Notes: generated from the letters alone by a model not told the origin. A stretch of 64,000 nucleotides of DNA from Enterococcus sp. DIV0660C (GCF_017316125.1 NZ_JAFLWA010000038.1:1-64000); one strand, 5' to 3'; counted from the stretch's first letter, positions 17,527-27,428 are shown. Translations and numbers: made by a program.

Positions 17527-18552
17527 ATGAATTTTTTTAGGTATTTAAAAGATCAATGGTCTTTGATTTTAGGCTGGCTTTTTTTTGTAGTATTAACGGC
17601 TTTTGTTATGTGGTTAGCCCCTAATATAGAAGTAGATTGGGAAACGATTGCTTATTTAGCTGTTATCCAGAGTGTTTTTCTAGCTTTTTATTTACTGGGT
17701 GGTTATCTTGGAAAACGTCGTTGGTGGGCACACTTGGCAAATGTGAAAGAGCATTCTCCATTGCAAAGTTATTTGGAGGGTGGTCATACGGAAGAAGAAA
17801 AGCTGGTTGAAGAATATATCAATCAACTGATCCGAGAACATCAGGAACTGATGCAACAAGCAATCAGTAATCAACAAGATCAAAAAGATTATATTGATTC
17901 ATGGGTGCATGAAATCAAAGTGCCATTAGCAGCTTCAGAATTGTTAGTACGTTCGATTGAATTTGATATTGATGACAAAAAATATATGTTGTTAGAAAAT
18001 GAACTGTCAAAAATCGATGAGTATGTCGAACAAGTTTTATATTATGCACGCTTAGATAGTTTTTCGAGAGATTATTTAATTCAAGAGTACAGTCTAAAAG
18101 GAATCATCCAACCGGTGATTCGTAGTCAAGCTAATTATTTTATTCAGAAACAAATCCATTATGAGATCGTTGGCGAAGATGCGATGGTATTAACCGACGC
18201 AAAATGGGTTGCTTTTATTTTTAAACAATTATTAAGCAATGCAATCAAATACACATCAAGTTATGGGGAAATCATCATTTTAATTGAAGCGACAAATCAA
18301 GGAGTAACTTTAGCTGTGAAAGATTCAGGTATCGGGATTCCTGTCGAAGATGTGAAGCGAATTTTTGATAAGGGCTTTACAGGAATCAATGGGCGATTGA
18401 CACAGCAGCATTCAACTGGGTTAGGCTTGTACTTGGCAAAGAATCTAGCAGAAAAATTAGGACTGAAGTTAACAGCAGAATCAATCCAAAATCAAGGTAC
18501 AACAATGACTATATTATTTCCAACTTTAAATTTCTACAATGAAGAACGTTAG
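17527..18552 (+). CDS. intramembrane-sensing histidine kinase (BceS-like)
   Basis: A 341-residue kinase with two N-terminal membrane helices (about 13-30 and 41-60) joined by a very short extracellular loop, the hallmark of BceS/BraS intramembrane sensors, with no extracellular sensor domain. The dimerisation helix carries His128 in SWVHEIKVPL; the ATPase domain has an N-box around Asn238 (LLSNAIKYT), DSGIGIP and GLGLYLAKNL. Such kinases usually sense through an ABC transporter, yet none is adjacent here. Confidence 0.88.
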   Translation: MNFFRYLKDQWSLILGWLFFVVLTAFVMWLAPNIEVDWETIAYLAVIQSVFLAFYLLGGYLGKRRWWAHLANVKEHSPLQSYLEGGHTEEEKLVEEYINQLIREHQELMQQAISNQQDQKDYIDSWVHEIKVPLAASELLVRSIEFDIDDKKYMLLENELSKIDEYVEQVLYYARLDSFSRDYLIQEYSLKGIIQPVIRSQANYFIQKQIHYEIVGEDAMVLTDAKWVAFIFKQLLSNAIKYTSSYGEIIILIEATNQGVTLAVKDSGIGIPVEDVKRIFDKGFTGINGRLTQQHSTGLGLYLAKNLAEKLGLKLTAESIQNQGTTMTILFPTLNFYNEER

Positions 18553-18585
18553 AAAACCGTTAGAAAAGAAAAAATTTGCTTGTGT

Positions 18586-18599
18586 TGTTAACGTTTTCC
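18586..18599 (+). promoter_or_regulatory. candidate cre (CcpA) site
   Basis: TGTTAACGTTTTCC matches the cre consensus TGWAANCGNTNWCA at 12 of 14 positions and lies about 40 bases before the sugar transporter start. Confidence 0.4.
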
Positions 18600-18640
18600 C
18601 TGATAAGTTTCTTTACATGTGAAATAAAAGGAGAAAAGTT

Positions 18641-19507
18641 ATGGAAATATTAATAGCATTAATCCCTATGCTTGCTTGGGGAAGTATCGGCTTAGTCAGC
18701 GGGAAAATTGGTGGCGATGCCAATCAACAAACGTTAGGAATGACAATCGGTGCATTCTTGTTTTCTTTAGTCTTGTTTTTTGTAGTAAACCCAGTAATCA
18801 CCCCTTGGATTTTCTTGATTGGATTTTTATCCGGTTTAGCATGGAGTGTTGGACAAAATGGTCAGTTCCATGGAATGAAATTCATGGGTGTATCCGTAGG
18901 GCTACCATTATCAACAGGTTTTCAGTTGATTTTGAATACGATTGCGGGTGCGGTGTTCTTCCATGAATGGACACAAACAAAAGATTTTATTTACGGTTTC
19001 ATTGCTTTAGCATTACTTGTAAGCGGTGCTTATTTGACTGCTCGTCAAGATGAAGACGGAAAAGTAAATACAGATAATAAAATGCTTGATTTTGGAAAGG
19101 GTTTTAGAGCGCTAATCTATTCAACACTAGGTTACGGCGTCTACACCATCATTATCACTTGGGCGCATCTTGACGCATGGTCGATCATCTTGCCACAAAG
19201 TGTAGGGATGATCTTAGGTGCAAGCTTTTTTGCCTTCAAAAAAGTTAAAGTCGATCAATTTGTTTGGAAAAACATGATTTCTGGTTTACTTTGGGGAATC
19301 GGAAATATTTGTATGTTGTTAACAGTTAAATCACTTGGTTTAGCAGTAGGATTTTCTTTATCACAAATGGGGATCATCATCTCAACTTTAGGTGGTATTT
19401 TCATTTTGGGTGAACACAAAACCAAAAAAGAAATGGTTTATGTGATTGTTGGTTGCCTTCTAGTCATTTTAGGTGGTATCCTTTTAGGGTATATGAAAAC
19501 AGTTTAA
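18641..19507 (+). CDS. GRP-family sugar uptake protein (RbsU/GlcU-like)
   Basis: A 288-residue membrane protein with ten hydrophobic helices in two repeats, starting MEILIALIPMLAWGSIGLVSGKIGG, typical of the glucose/ribose porter (GRP) family of the drug/metabolite superfamily. The WGSIG and SLGLAVGFSLSQMGIIISTLGGI regions are characteristic. Likely imports glucose or ribose by symport. A cre-like site upstream suggests carbon control. Confidence 0.85.
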   Translation: MEILIALIPMLAWGSIGLVSGKIGGDANQQTLGMTIGAFLFSLVLFFVVNPVITPWIFLIGFLSGLAWSVGQNGQFHGMKFMGVSVGLPLSTGFQLILNTIAGAVFFHEWTQTKDFIYGFIALALLVSGAYLTARQDEDGKVNTDNKMLDFGKGFRALIYSTLGYGVYTIIITWAHLDAWSIILPQSVGMILGASFFAFKKVKVDQFVWKNMISGLLWGIGNICMLLTVKSLGLAVGFSLSQMGIIISTLGGIFILGEHKTKKEMVYVIVGCLLVILGGILLGYMKTV

Positions 19508-19543
19508 CCACTGTTTTCCAACCTAAAATGGGGAGGAACTTCA

Positions 19544-20941
19544 ATGGATTTATTTCGTAAGAAAAAGATCGAGCTCAATCAAACGAGTGGTATGAAAAAA
19601 GAATTAAAAACAACGGATTTGATTATGCTAGGTATTGGTGCAATCATCGGAACCGGGATATTTGTAGTGACAGGAGTTGCGGCCAATCAAAATGCAGGCC
19701 CGGCGCTGTCACTTTCGTTCGTTCTAGCGGCAGTTGTTGTCATTTTGTCAGGATTAAGCTTTGCTGAATTCGCGTCACGTGTGCCAATTCTTGGTGGACC
19801 GTATGCATATCTATATGTTGTATTCGGTGAATTTATCGCATGGTTGACTGGTTGGTTACTGATTAGTGAATTTCTATTAGCTGTTTCATCCGTTGCATCT
19901 GGTTGGTCTGGATACGTTCAAGGATTTTTAGCTAGTCTGGGTGTAGAGTTACCTACAGCGTTGACTGGAGGATATAATCGTGAAAATGGCACCTATCTGG
20001 ATTTAATTGCAGTCTTGGTTGTTGTGTTTGTAACGTATATCGTTTCACTAGAAGCAAAGAAAGCTTTGCGTTTAAATAACGTGATGGTATTTGTTAAATT
20101 TGGAATTATTGCTTTATTTATTATTGTAGGGATCTTTTTTGTGAAACCTGCAAACTGGACACCGTTTACGCCATTTGGTTTTTCAGGAGTCCTTGATGGT
20201 GCAGCATTGGTTTTCTTTGCCTTCTTAGGTTTTGATGCGGTAGCGATGGCAGCAGAAGAAGTGAAAAATCCGCAAAAAGATGTACCAAGAGGAATTATTG
20301 GTTCGATTTTGATTGCGACTGTTTTATACATTGTAGTGACGTTGATTTTGACTGGAATCGTACCATTCACAAAGTTAGGTGTAAGTGATCCGGTAGCTTT
20401 TGCAATGCGTTATGTAGGCCATGGAACTGTCGGAGCGGTTATTGCAGTTGGAGCGATTTTAACGTTATTAACAGTGACCATTTCAATGATGTATTCTTTG
20501 GCACGCTTATTGTTTGCAATTAGTAAAGACGGCTTATTGCCAAAATACATGACGAAGATTGATGAAAAACATCGGACGCCTAAAAAAGCAACTTACACAG
20601 CTGGTGTGGTAGCAGTCTTTTTTGCGGGGGCGTTTCCACTTGATGTTTTAGCTGAGCTGACAAATATCACCGCATTAACGTACTTGATTTTGGTGAGTTT
20701 AGGGTTATTGAAATTAAGAAAGCAATTTGGACAACCAAAAGCGGGTGAATTCAAAGTACCGTTTGTGCCAGTTCTACCGATTATCTCTATTTTGACTTGT
20801 GTCATATTGATGTTACGTTTACAGGCGATTACGTGGATCGTTTTTGTAATCGTTATGCTGATTGGACTGATCATTTACTTCACGTATGGTTATAAAAATA
20901 GTGTCATGAATCAAAAACAGGGTGAATCACATTTAAAATAA
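19544..20941 (+). CDS. amino acid permease, APC superfamily (CAT/YfnA-like)
   Basis: A 465-residue transporter with 12-14 predicted helices. ELKTTDLIMLGIGAIIGTGIF is the APC glycine-rich helix-1 signature and FFAFLGFDAVAMAAEEVKNPQKDVPRGI the family loop; it fits the cationic amino acid transporter (CAT, YfnA/YhdG) subfamily. Starts after GGGGAGGA. Substrate cannot be assigned. It lies 36 bases after the sugar transporter, so the two may be cotranscribed. Confidence 0.85.
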   Translation: MDLFRKKKIELNQTSGMKKELKTTDLIMLGIGAIIGTGIFVVTGVAANQNAGPALSLSFVLAAVVVILSGLSFAEFASRVPILGGPYAYLYVVFGEFIAWLTGWLLISEFLLAVSSVASGWSGYVQGFLASLGVELPTALTGGYNRENGTYLDLIAVLVVVFVTYIVSLEAKKALRLNNVMVFVKFGIIALFIIVGIFFVKPANWTPFTPFGFSGVLDGAALVFFAFLGFDAVAMAAEEVKNPQKDVPRGIIGSILIATVLYIVVTLILTGIVPFTKLGVSDPVAFAMRYVGHGTVGAVIAVGAILTLLTVTISMMYSLARLLFAISKDGLLPKYMTKIDEKHRTPKKATYTAGVVAVFFAGAFPLDVLAELTNITALTYLILVSLGLLKLRKQFGQPKAGEFKVPFVPVLPIISILTCVILMLRLQAITWIVFVIVMLIGLIIYFTYGYKNSVMNQKQGESHLK

Positions 20942-20950
20942 GTACGAAAT

Positions 20951-20992
20951 AAAAGCTAGAACAAATAGATTACTATTTGTTCTAGCTTTTTT
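20951..20992. terminator. bidirectional terminator
   Basis: A perfect 17-bp stem, AAAGCTAGAACAAATA with its complement, closed by a six-base loop and flanked by A and T tracts, between convergent genes. Confidence 0.92.
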
Positions 20993-20996
20993 GATT

Positions 20997-22196
20997 TTAT
21001 TGAGTTAGATCAAGTAATTTTTGTTTTAAGTCTTCTTCCATATTCGACAATTCAAGTTCGGCATGACGACGTTTTTCTTTACCTTCTTGTTGGATACGCA
21101 AGGTTTCTTGAATTGTTTCAACAAGGTCATTTTGTGTTTTTTGCAATGTTTCGATGTCCACGATTCCTCGTTCGTTTTCTTTCGCTGTTTCAATAGCAGA
21201 AATTTTCAACATTTCTGAGTTTTTCTTCAATAAGTCATTGGTTGTTTCAGAAACTTGGCGTTGCGCAGTGACTGCGTCCTTTTGACGAAGCAACGTCAAC
21301 GCAATAACAACTTGGTTTTTCCATAAAGGGATCGCTGTTGCAACCGAAGCTTGGATTTTTTCCGCCAGTGCTTGGTTCGTGTTTTGGATCAACCGAATTT
21401 GTGGTGCTTGCTGAATCGTAATTTGTCGGGCTAAACGTAAATCATGCGTACGTTTATCTAAACGATCTAAAAATTGGGTGTAGTCGTTCGCAATTTGAAC
21501 ATCCATTTGATCGCCTGTTTCTTCAGCTTTTTTCATTGCTTCAGGAATCGTCGTTTTTTGCAATTCTTCCATTTTTAGTTCGCCAGCGGCAATATAAATG
21601 TTTAAAGCATCAAAGTAGTCTTTATTTTTTTGATAAAGTTGCTCAAGCATTAAATTATCTTTTAATAATCCATCCTTTTCCTTATCTAATTTGACAGCAA
21701 TTTTGTCGATCTGTGCACCTATTTTTTGATATTTTGCGGTTACTTCATAAATGGATTGTTTTACTTTACCAAAAACACGTTGGAAAATATTTCCTTCGCC
21801 AGCTCGTAGCTCGTCGGGATTTGCTTCTTGTAAACGGTACATCAACTCTGTTAACGAATCTCCAACCGGACCAATATCTTGTACTTGCACATGATTCAGC
21901 ATAGATTGTGAAAATTCACTTAGCTTAGTTTGCGCAGCAGAACCATAGCTGATAACAGATTGTGCATCGGTAGCATCAATCTTTCCGGCAAGCTGTTTTG
22001 CTTGTTCTTGTCTTTCTGGGGGTAATTTGTCAATCAAACGTGCGGCTACTTGTTGTTCTTGTAAAGCATTGATTTCTGCTTGTTGTGTTTGAGTTAAAGT
22101 ATCTGTCGGTGTTGAAAAAGGATTGTTTAACAGGTCGTCTAACGTACTATCTACAGGTGTAACATTTTTTAGTTCATTTGGATTGTTCTTGTCCAT
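20997..22196 (-). CDS. telA: toxic anion resistance protein TelA family
   Basis: A 399-residue, mostly helical cytoplasmic protein with no membrane span. The length, many Gln/Glu-rich coiled-coil stretches, and the [22 protein letters not shown] motif are characteristic of TelA/KlaA (tellurite and cell-envelope stress resistance). The minus-strand start follows AAGGAGGAATTC. It is downstream of an XpaC-like gene, the usual pairing in Firmicutes. Confidence 0.9.
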   Translation of the reverse strand: MDKNNPNELKNVTPVDSTLDDLLNNPFSTPTDTLTQTQQAEINALQEQQVAARLIDKLPPERQEQAKQLAGKIDATDAQSVISYGSAAQTKLSEFSQSMLNHVQVQDIGPVGDSLTELMYRLQEANPDELRAGEGNIFQRVFGKVKQSIYEVTAKYQKIGAQIDKIAVKLDKEKDGLLKDNLMLEQLYQKNKDYFDALNIYIAAGELKMEELQKTTIPEAMKKAEETGDQMDVQIANDYTQFLDRLDKRTHDLRLARQITIQQAPQIRLIQNTNQALAEKIQASVATAIPLWKNQVVIALTLLRQKDAVTAQRQVSETTNDLLKKNSEMLKISAIETAKENERGIVDIETLQKTQNDLVETIQETLRIQQEGKEKRRHAELELSNMEEDLKQKLLDLTQ

Positions 22197-22255
22197 CTGA
22201 ATTCCTCCTTAGGGCTTGTGGTGAACTTTATAAAAAATCTGAGAGACAAAAAATG

Positions 22256-22325
22256 TGCAGCTAATTTTGAAAATAACTCGAAGCACACCGAAAAAGCGGC
22301 AACTGCTTCGAGTCATTAGCTGACA
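22256..22325 (-). other. long hairpin between xpaC and telA
   Basis: CAGCTAAT pairs with ATTAGCTG and, nested inside, ACTCGAAGCA pairs with TGCTTCGAGT around a loop of about 20 bases. On the minus strand the outer arm is followed by a T-rich tract, so it could act as a partial terminator or an RNA-processing site adjusting the xpaC:telA ratio. Confidence 0.6.
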
Positions 22326-22346
22326 ATTTAAGTGACTCAGAAAAGA

Positions 22347-23006
22347 TTAGTTTTCTTCACTTCTATTATCACGTTTTAAGTTTTGTTTCGCAACTGATAT
22401 CTCTAAATCTAAGTCATCTAGATCATCTGCTACAAATTGTTGATAATCTTGTGTAATCAAGCTAGCAAGTTGATCGATGATTTGCGCACTTTCTTCTAGT
22501 TTGGCATAAGTCTGCTTATTTTTGATTTCATGGTCATTGATCTCAATATATTTATCTGTCAAATCAATGAGGTTTGGCAGGTGTGTGTAAAGAAAGTGAC
22601 TCGCATCATGTAAGCGATGTGGTTCTTTGACTAATTCTTTAAAGAGTGCCTTGGCAGCTTTAACTGTGTCATGACGAAGATCAATTGCTTTTAGTTTTGC
22701 TGTTTGATTTAAGTTTACTTGAAGTCGATTGATTTGTGTTTTTGTGTGATTCATTGTTTCTCGGAAAAAATTGATTTCGCTCGGCGTCATGCCAACTTCT
22801 GTATAGTGAACTTTTAAATCATCTGATAGTTCAGGAATTTCTTTTGAACGTTTCTTATTCTTTCCAGAACTAAATAGTTTCCATAAGACTAATAAAATTC
22901 CGGCTAAGATGATGATGCTACTAATTAGTGAAGAATCTCCACTAAATGAAACAAACATCAGGATTAGTCCGATTCCTAAAATCCATGGCCATTTTCGTTT
23001 TTTCAT
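22347..23006 (-). CDS. xpaC: XpaC-family protein (5-bromo-4-chloroindolyl phosphate hydrolysis family)
   Basis: About 219 residues. Two closely spaced membrane helices near the N-terminus (WPWILGIGLILMFVSF, SIIILAGILLVLW), then a cytoplasmic, helical region with LKVHYTEVGMTPSEINFFRETM, as in XpaC. The ATG at 23006 has a GGAGGG site; upstream in-frame codons lack one. Paired with telA on the same strand. Confidence 0.85.
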   Translation of the reverse strand: MKKRKWPWILGIGLILMFVSFSGDSSLISSIIILAGILLVLWKLFSSGKNKKRSKEIPELSDDLKVHYTEVGMTPSEINFFRETMNHTKTQINRLQVNLNQTAKLKAIDLRHDTVKAAKALFKELVKEPHRLHDASHFLYTHLPNLIDLTDKYIEINDHEIKNKQTYAKLEESAQIIDQLASLITQDYQQFVADDLDDLDLEISVAKQNLKRDNRSEEN

Positions 23007-23251
23007 AATATGCCCTCCAGATCGTTCTTTCCATTGAGTATCTATCATTGTTTCTGTTGTCTCGGCTCAGTTCCCGTTTACATCTTTTATTTTAGCATAT
23101 CCAACTTAAGAAAGAGTATCGGGCTAAGGATGGATTTTCATATTTTAGGAAAATTCTAAGGTTTTTCTATGGTAAACTAATAAGGAGTTTTTAGGAAAAT
23201 TGAAAAAATAAAAAAAAGCGGTTATTATTACAAAAGAAAGCAGGGAGCAGA

Positions 23252-23815
23252 ATGCTTAGTTATGACCAATTTGAAGAAAAAACAATGACGCGTAAAGAAA
23301 TTTTTCATGGAAAAATTATTGACGTCGCTTTAGATGAAGTTCGTTTACCTGATGGAAAAACTGCTCAACGTGAATTAGTTTTTCATCCGGGTGGTGTAGG
23401 AATCATTGCCTTTGATGAACAAGAACGTTTATTGTTAGTCAAACAATTTAGAAAGCCACTCGAAAAAGTGATTTTAGAAATTCCTGCTGGGAAAATTGAT
23501 CCGGGAGAAGGGCAAAAACCTGAACTGACTGCACGCAGAGAACTCGAAGAAGAAACAGGTTATCGTGCGCAGGATATGATTCACGTCACTTCAATGTATT
23601 TATCACCAGGATTTGCTAATGAATTGTTGCATGTTTATCACGCAACAAACATCGAAAAAGTTGTAAATCCACTAGCCCAAGATGAAGATGAAGTATTAGA
23701 ACTTTATGCGTTGACGATGGCAGAGGCAAAACAAGCAATGACGGATGGAATCATTTGTGATGCAAAAACCATTTTTGCGATTCAGTATTGGGCATTATTT
23801 TCTAAAGGAAAGTAG
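23252..23815 (+). CDS. nudF: ADP-ribose pyrophosphatase, Nudix family
   Basis: A 187-residue Nudix hydrolase. The Nudix box runs GKIDPGEGQKPELTARRELEEETGY and the preceding RKPLEKVILEIPAG matches ADP-ribose diphosphatase (NudF/YqkG). It hydrolyses ADP-ribose to AMP and ribose-5-phosphate. First gene of a four-gene run (Nudix, small membrane protein, MTA/SAH nucleosidase, isochorismatase-fold hydrolase). Confidence 0.9.
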   Translation: MLSYDQFEEKTMTRKEIFHGKIIDVALDEVRLPDGKTAQRELVFHPGGVGIIAFDEQERLLLVKQFRKPLEKVILEIPAGKIDPGEGQKPELTARRELEEETGYRAQDMIHVTSMYLSPGFANELLHVYHATNIEKVVNPLAQDEDEVLELYALTMAEAKQAMTDGIICDAKTIFAIQYWALFSKGK

Positions 23816-23827
23816 AGGGATCGGCTG

Positions 23828-24115
23828 ATGGCCAAGGGACCGCTGATTACGCGTTCAGAATTACGAAAACGACAAAAAGAACGGATGAGAGAACCAGTTG
23901 ATGAAGCCAATTATCAGATAAGCAATCAGAGTGAGCCAGAGCCGGCTAACAGCTCAAATTTTTATCGTAAAGTAAGTAAGAATAAACAAAAGACAACCAA
24001 GACTCGAACAAGTGAGCGAGAAAAAACACATAAATGGAACGTTTTTTTGATGAAAGCATTAGGGATTGTGATCTTGTTGCTTTGCGTTGTGATCTTAGCA
24101 ATCATATTTATTTAA
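23828..24115 (+). CDS. small single-pass membrane protein, 95 aa
   Basis: A basic, hydrophilic N-terminal ~70 residues rich in Lys/Arg/Gln followed by one C-terminal membrane helix (ALGIVILLLCVVILAIIFI). The topology is a tail-anchored cytoplasmic domain. A small protein of this type commonly sits between nudF and mtnN in enterococci and relatives. Function unknown. Starts 12 bases after nudF. Confidence 0.75.
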   Translation: MAKGPLITRSELRKRQKERMREPVDEANYQISNQSEPEPANSSNFYRKVSKNKQKTTKTRTSEREKTHKWNVFLMKALGIVILLLCVVILAIIFI

Positions 24116-24131
24116 GAGAGAAGGAAATTTT

Positions 24132-24824
24132 ATGAAAATCGGTATTATCGGAGCAATGGAAGAAGAAGTAAAAATTTTGCGAGAAAACTTAAGTGAGCCT
24201 CTATCTTGGGAACGTGCTGGGGCATTGTTTATTTCTGGATCACTAGGGAAACACGAAGTTATTGTTGTTCGTTCAGGCATTGGCAAAGTATTAGCATCTG
24301 TCACAACTAGTTTGTTGATTCAACAATATGGTGTGAATATGGTTATCAATACTGGCTCTGCTGGTGGTATTGGTGAGGGCTTAGCTGTTGGTGATATTGT
24401 CATTTCAGATAAAGTTGCTTACTTTGATGCAGATGCCACAGGATTTGGTTATAAACCGGGACAATTACCAGGAATGCCTCTTTATTATGAAGCAAGCACT
24501 TATTTACGTTCAGAAATGGTGAAGGCAGCAAATGCAACGAATCTGAATGTAAAAGAAGGTCTGATTGTGACTGGTGATACTTTCGTAGATTCTCCAACAA
24601 AAGTACAAGAAATCTTAACGAACTTTCCAGAAGCACTAGCATGTGAGATGGAAGGGGCAGCGGTAGGGCAAACTGCACGTCAATTCAATATTCCTTTCTT
24701 GATTGTACGTGCAATGAGTGATACAGCAGATCATTCAGCTACACAAACATTTGATGAATTTATTGAAGATGCAGGTAAACGCTCAGCAGAAATGGTTATC
24801 CAATTTGTTAAACATCTTGTTTAA
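24132..24824 (+). CDS. mtnN: 5'-methylthioadenosine/S-adenosylhomocysteine nucleosidase
   Basis: A 230-residue MTA/SAH nucleosidase (Pfs) starting MKIGIIGAMEEEVKILRENL. Family motifs INTGSAGG, ACEMEGAAVGQ (Glu binding the ribose) and VRAMSDTAD (catalytic Asp) are present. It cleaves MTA and SAH, recycling methyl-cycle by-products and feeding LuxS/AI-2. RBS AGAGAAGGA. Confidence 0.95.
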   Translation: MKIGIIGAMEEEVKILRENLSEPLSWERAGALFISGSLGKHEVIVVRSGIGKVLASVTTSLLIQQYGVNMVINTGSAGGIGEGLAVGDIVISDKVAYFDADATGFGYKPGQLPGMPLYYEASTYLRSEMVKAANATNLNVKEGLIVTGDTFVDSPTKVQEILTNFPEALACEMEGAAVGQTARQFNIPFLIVRAMSDTADHSATQTFDEFIEDAGKRSAEMVIQFVKHLV

Positions 24825-24835
24825 GGAGGAAACAC

Positions 24836-25381
24836 ATGAAAGCATTAGTGTCGATTGATTATACAAATGACTTCGTTGCAACTGATGGTAAATTGACAAC
24901 GGGTGCCGCTGGACAAGCGATTGAAACAGCAATTACATCACATACCCGTGAATTTATGGAAGAAAATGAGTATGTGGTATTCGCAATTGATGCCCACGAT
25001 CCAAAAGATTTATTTCATCCAGAGAATCATTTGTTTCCACCTCATAATGTGATTGGAACTGATGGTCGGAAATTGTTTGGGAAATTAGCACTGCTTTATC
25101 AAAAATACCAAGAACGGAAAAATATTTACTGGATCGATAAAAGACATTATTCTGCTTTTAGTGGGACAGATCTGGACATTCGTTTGAGAGAAAGAAAGAT
25201 TACAGACGTATATTTAACAGGTGTTTGTACTGATATTTGTGTTTTGCACACAGCTGTTGATGCGTATAATTTAGGCTATAACTTATTTATTTATAAGGAT
25301 GCTGTGGCAAGCTTTGATGAAATTGGTCATGAGTGGGCACTCAGACATTTTGAAAAGACGTTGGGGGCAACGATTATCTGA
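24836..25381 (+). CDS. isochorismatase-family cysteine hydrolase (nicotinamidase-like)
   Basis: A 181-residue hydrolase with the catalytic triad Asp8, Lys102 and Cys135 (GVCTDICV), cis-peptide before it, and a metal site including Asp52 and His54 in DAHD. These fit nicotinamidase PncA, which converts nicotinamide to nicotinate in NAD+ salvage. Starts after AAGGAGG, 12 bases after mtnN, in the same operon; a Nudix ADP-ribose hydrolase in the operon fits a pyridine-nucleotide theme. Confidence 0.85.
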   Translation: MKALVSIDYTNDFVATDGKLTTGAAGQAIETAITSHTREFMEENEYVVFAIDAHDPKDLFHPENHLFPPHNVIGTDGRKLFGKLALLYQKYQERKNIYWIDKRHYSAFSGTDLDIRLRERKITDVYLTGVCTDICVLHTAVDAYNLGYNLFIYKDAVASFDEIGHEWALRHFEKTLGATII

Positions 25382-25476
25382 AAGTTTGTGAAAGAAGTGC
25401 TCAGCTCCTCTAGGGGTTACGCAATAAATAGTCAACTTTGAATGGATAATAAAAAGTTACGCTCACCAAGAAAAAC

Positions 25477-25511
25477 AAAAAAGAGGACTGTTCAATCAGT
25501 CCTCTTTTTTT
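25477..25511. terminator. bidirectional terminator
   Basis: AAAAGAGGACTG pairs with CAGTCCTCTTTT, flanked by A and T tracts, between convergent genes. Confidence 0.85.
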
Positions 25512-25520
25512 ATTCTTTCG

Positions 25521-27428
25521 TTACCAAATATGCACACGTTTTTCTGGGGCACGATACATAGCATCATCTGGAGTAACGTCGAACGTAGCATAAAATTCTT
25601 CCAAATTTTGTGGTTGGATATTTGCACGAAGTTTTGCTGGTGCATGAACATCTACTTGCAATAGCAGTTGTTGATATTCTTTTTTTGCTTTGGTACGCCA
25701 AATGGTTGCCCAGTTAATAAAGAAAGCTTCTAACGAAAGATCTTCTTCGCCTTTTGCGGCTTCCAAAGCACAGCTTAGCCCGCCAGCATCCGCGATATTT
25801 TCTGAAACAGTGAGTTTTCCATTCACAGCGCCATCTGCAAATTCAATTCCATCAAATTCTTCGATCATTGCTTTTGCTTTTTCTTGGAAATGAGCCAAGT
25901 CGTCGTCTGTCCACCAATTGTTCAAATTTCCATACTCATCAAAAAGTGCACCGTTATTATCAAAGGCATGCGAAATTTCGTGTGCAATGACAGCCCCGAT
26001 GCCCCCAAAGTTTGCAGAACTTGATTGGTCCAAACTATAAAAAGGTGCTTGCAAAATCGCTGCTGGGAAAACAATGATATTTCTAAATGGATGATAATAA
26101 GCATTGACTGTGTCAGCACTCATTTCCCATTCTGTTCGATCAACTGGTTTGTTCCATTTGCTGAAACGGTCAATCAACACTTTTCTACTAAAATCAAAGG
26201 CATTTGAAAGCAGCGTACCGCCTTCTTCAGAGGAGACTGTTTGGAATTGATCAAAAATCGCTGGGATTTTATCAGGATAACCAACTTGAATACCTAATTT
26301 GTTTAATTTAATGATTGCTTTTTCACGCGTTTCGTCACTAAGCCAATTGTTTTCTTCTAATCGTTTTTGATAAACAGCGATCATTTTTTCTACCATTTGT
26401 TCAACATCTTTTTTGGCAGCCTCACCAAAATATTTTTTGCCGTAATAATCTCCTATGACTTGGTCGAATTGACCAGAAGCTAAATAGAAGGCTGCCTTCT
26501 TTTGTGGCATTGCTTCATCAGCGCCAGAAAGGGTACGAGAATAGATGCTACCGATTTGTCGAAAGTCTTCTGAAAGATAGCCACTTAAAGAACGTACCGT
26601 TTTAACCAATAACCAACTTTTCAATAATGAAAAATGGGTATCAGTTAGTAACTCATTCAAATGTTCAAAGTAAACGGGATCCGTTACGATTACTTTATCT
26701 GGCTGTGTGCCAAGCAAACCAATTGTCAATTTTTCTAAGTCTAATTTTTCGCTGTAACCGATAAATGTTTCAAATGATTTTGGATTATACATTTTGCTGT
26801 AATCGGCATTTTCTTCTGCACTTTTTACGTGTGGAGCAATCAGTTTATCAAATTGGATAGCTTGTTCCACGATTGCTTCGGCCTGTTGTTTTTCTTTACC
26901 AGTAAGCTCTAATAATTGAACCATCATGTCAAAAAATACCGACAAAAGTTGTGCACCGTTTGGATGTTCAGGTGTGTAATAGGTTTTATCAGGCAAAAAT
27001 AATGAAGGAGAATAAGCAAAATAAGCATTTGTTTGTGCATTTTTCATATCTGCATCAACATCAACTGTGAATGGCAACGCAAAGCCTTCCAACGTCCAAT
27101 CAGGAAACAACGCATTTAAATCAGAATAAGAATGGAGAGCTTCGATTTTTTCTAACAAAGGCAAGAGTGGCGTTGCGCCTAAGTCGTTTCGTTTGGCATA
27201 ATCGTTTGCCAGTTGATAGTAGGCTAGAAAGTTTCTCATTTTTTCGGAAGAAACTTTTTTAGGATGTGCGAGCAAGTCGTCTACTTCCCCCATCAAAAGC
27301 TGATCGATTCCTTCGACTAAATCTTGAAATCCACCTGTAGCAGGTTTGTCAGCTGGGATTTTTGCTGTCTTGAGCCAGTCCTCATTGACTGCTTCAAAGA
27401 AATCTTGTTTCAATCGTTCTTTATTCAT
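25521..27428 (-). CDS. pepO: M13-family zinc endopeptidase PepO
   Basis: A 635-residue neprilysin-type oligopeptidase. The zinc motif HEISH is at residues 483-487 and the third ligand Glu543 lies in ENIADAGG; NAYYHPFRNIIVFPAAILQ is the substrate-binding region. No signal peptide or membrane anchor is present, so it is cytoplasmic, as in lactic acid bacteria where PepO degrades peptides. The C-terminus ends RVHIW, the family hallmark. Confidence 0.95.
   Translation of the reverse strand: MNKERLKQDFFEAVNEDWLKTAKIPADKPATGGFQDLVEGIDQLLMGEVDDLLAHPKKVSSEKMRNFLAYYQLANDYAKRNDLGATPLLPLLEKIEALHSYSDLNALFPDWTLEGFALPFTVDVDADMKNAQTNAYFAYSPSLFLPDKTYYTPEHPNGAQLLSVFFDMMVQLLELTGKEKQQAEAIVEQAIQFDKLIAPHVKSAEENADYSKMYNPKSFETFIGYSEKLDLEKLTIGLLGTQPDKVIVTDPVYFEHLNELLTDTHFSLLKSWLLVKTVRSLSGYLSEDFRQIGSIYSRTLSGADEAMPQKKAAFYLASGQFDQVIGDYYGKKYFGEAAKKDVEQMVEKMIAVYQKRLEENNWLSDETREKAIIKLNKLGIQVGYPDKIPAIFDQFQTVSSEEGGTLLSNAFDFSRKVLIDRFSKWNKPVDRTEWEMSADTVNAYYHPFRNIIVFPAAILQAPFYSLDQSSSANFGGIGAVIAHEISHAFDNNGALFDEYGNLNNWWTDDDLAHFQEKAKAMIEEFDGIEFADGAVNGKLTVSENIADAGGLSCALEAAKGEEDLSLEAFFINWATIWRTKAKKEYQQLLLQVDVHAPAKLRANIQPQNLEEFYATFDVTPDDAMYRAPEKRVHIW

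Noticed and set aside
18676-18966. 96-codon frame in the +1 register
   Set aside because: It is inside the well-supported GRP sugar transporter gene, without its own ribosome binding site.
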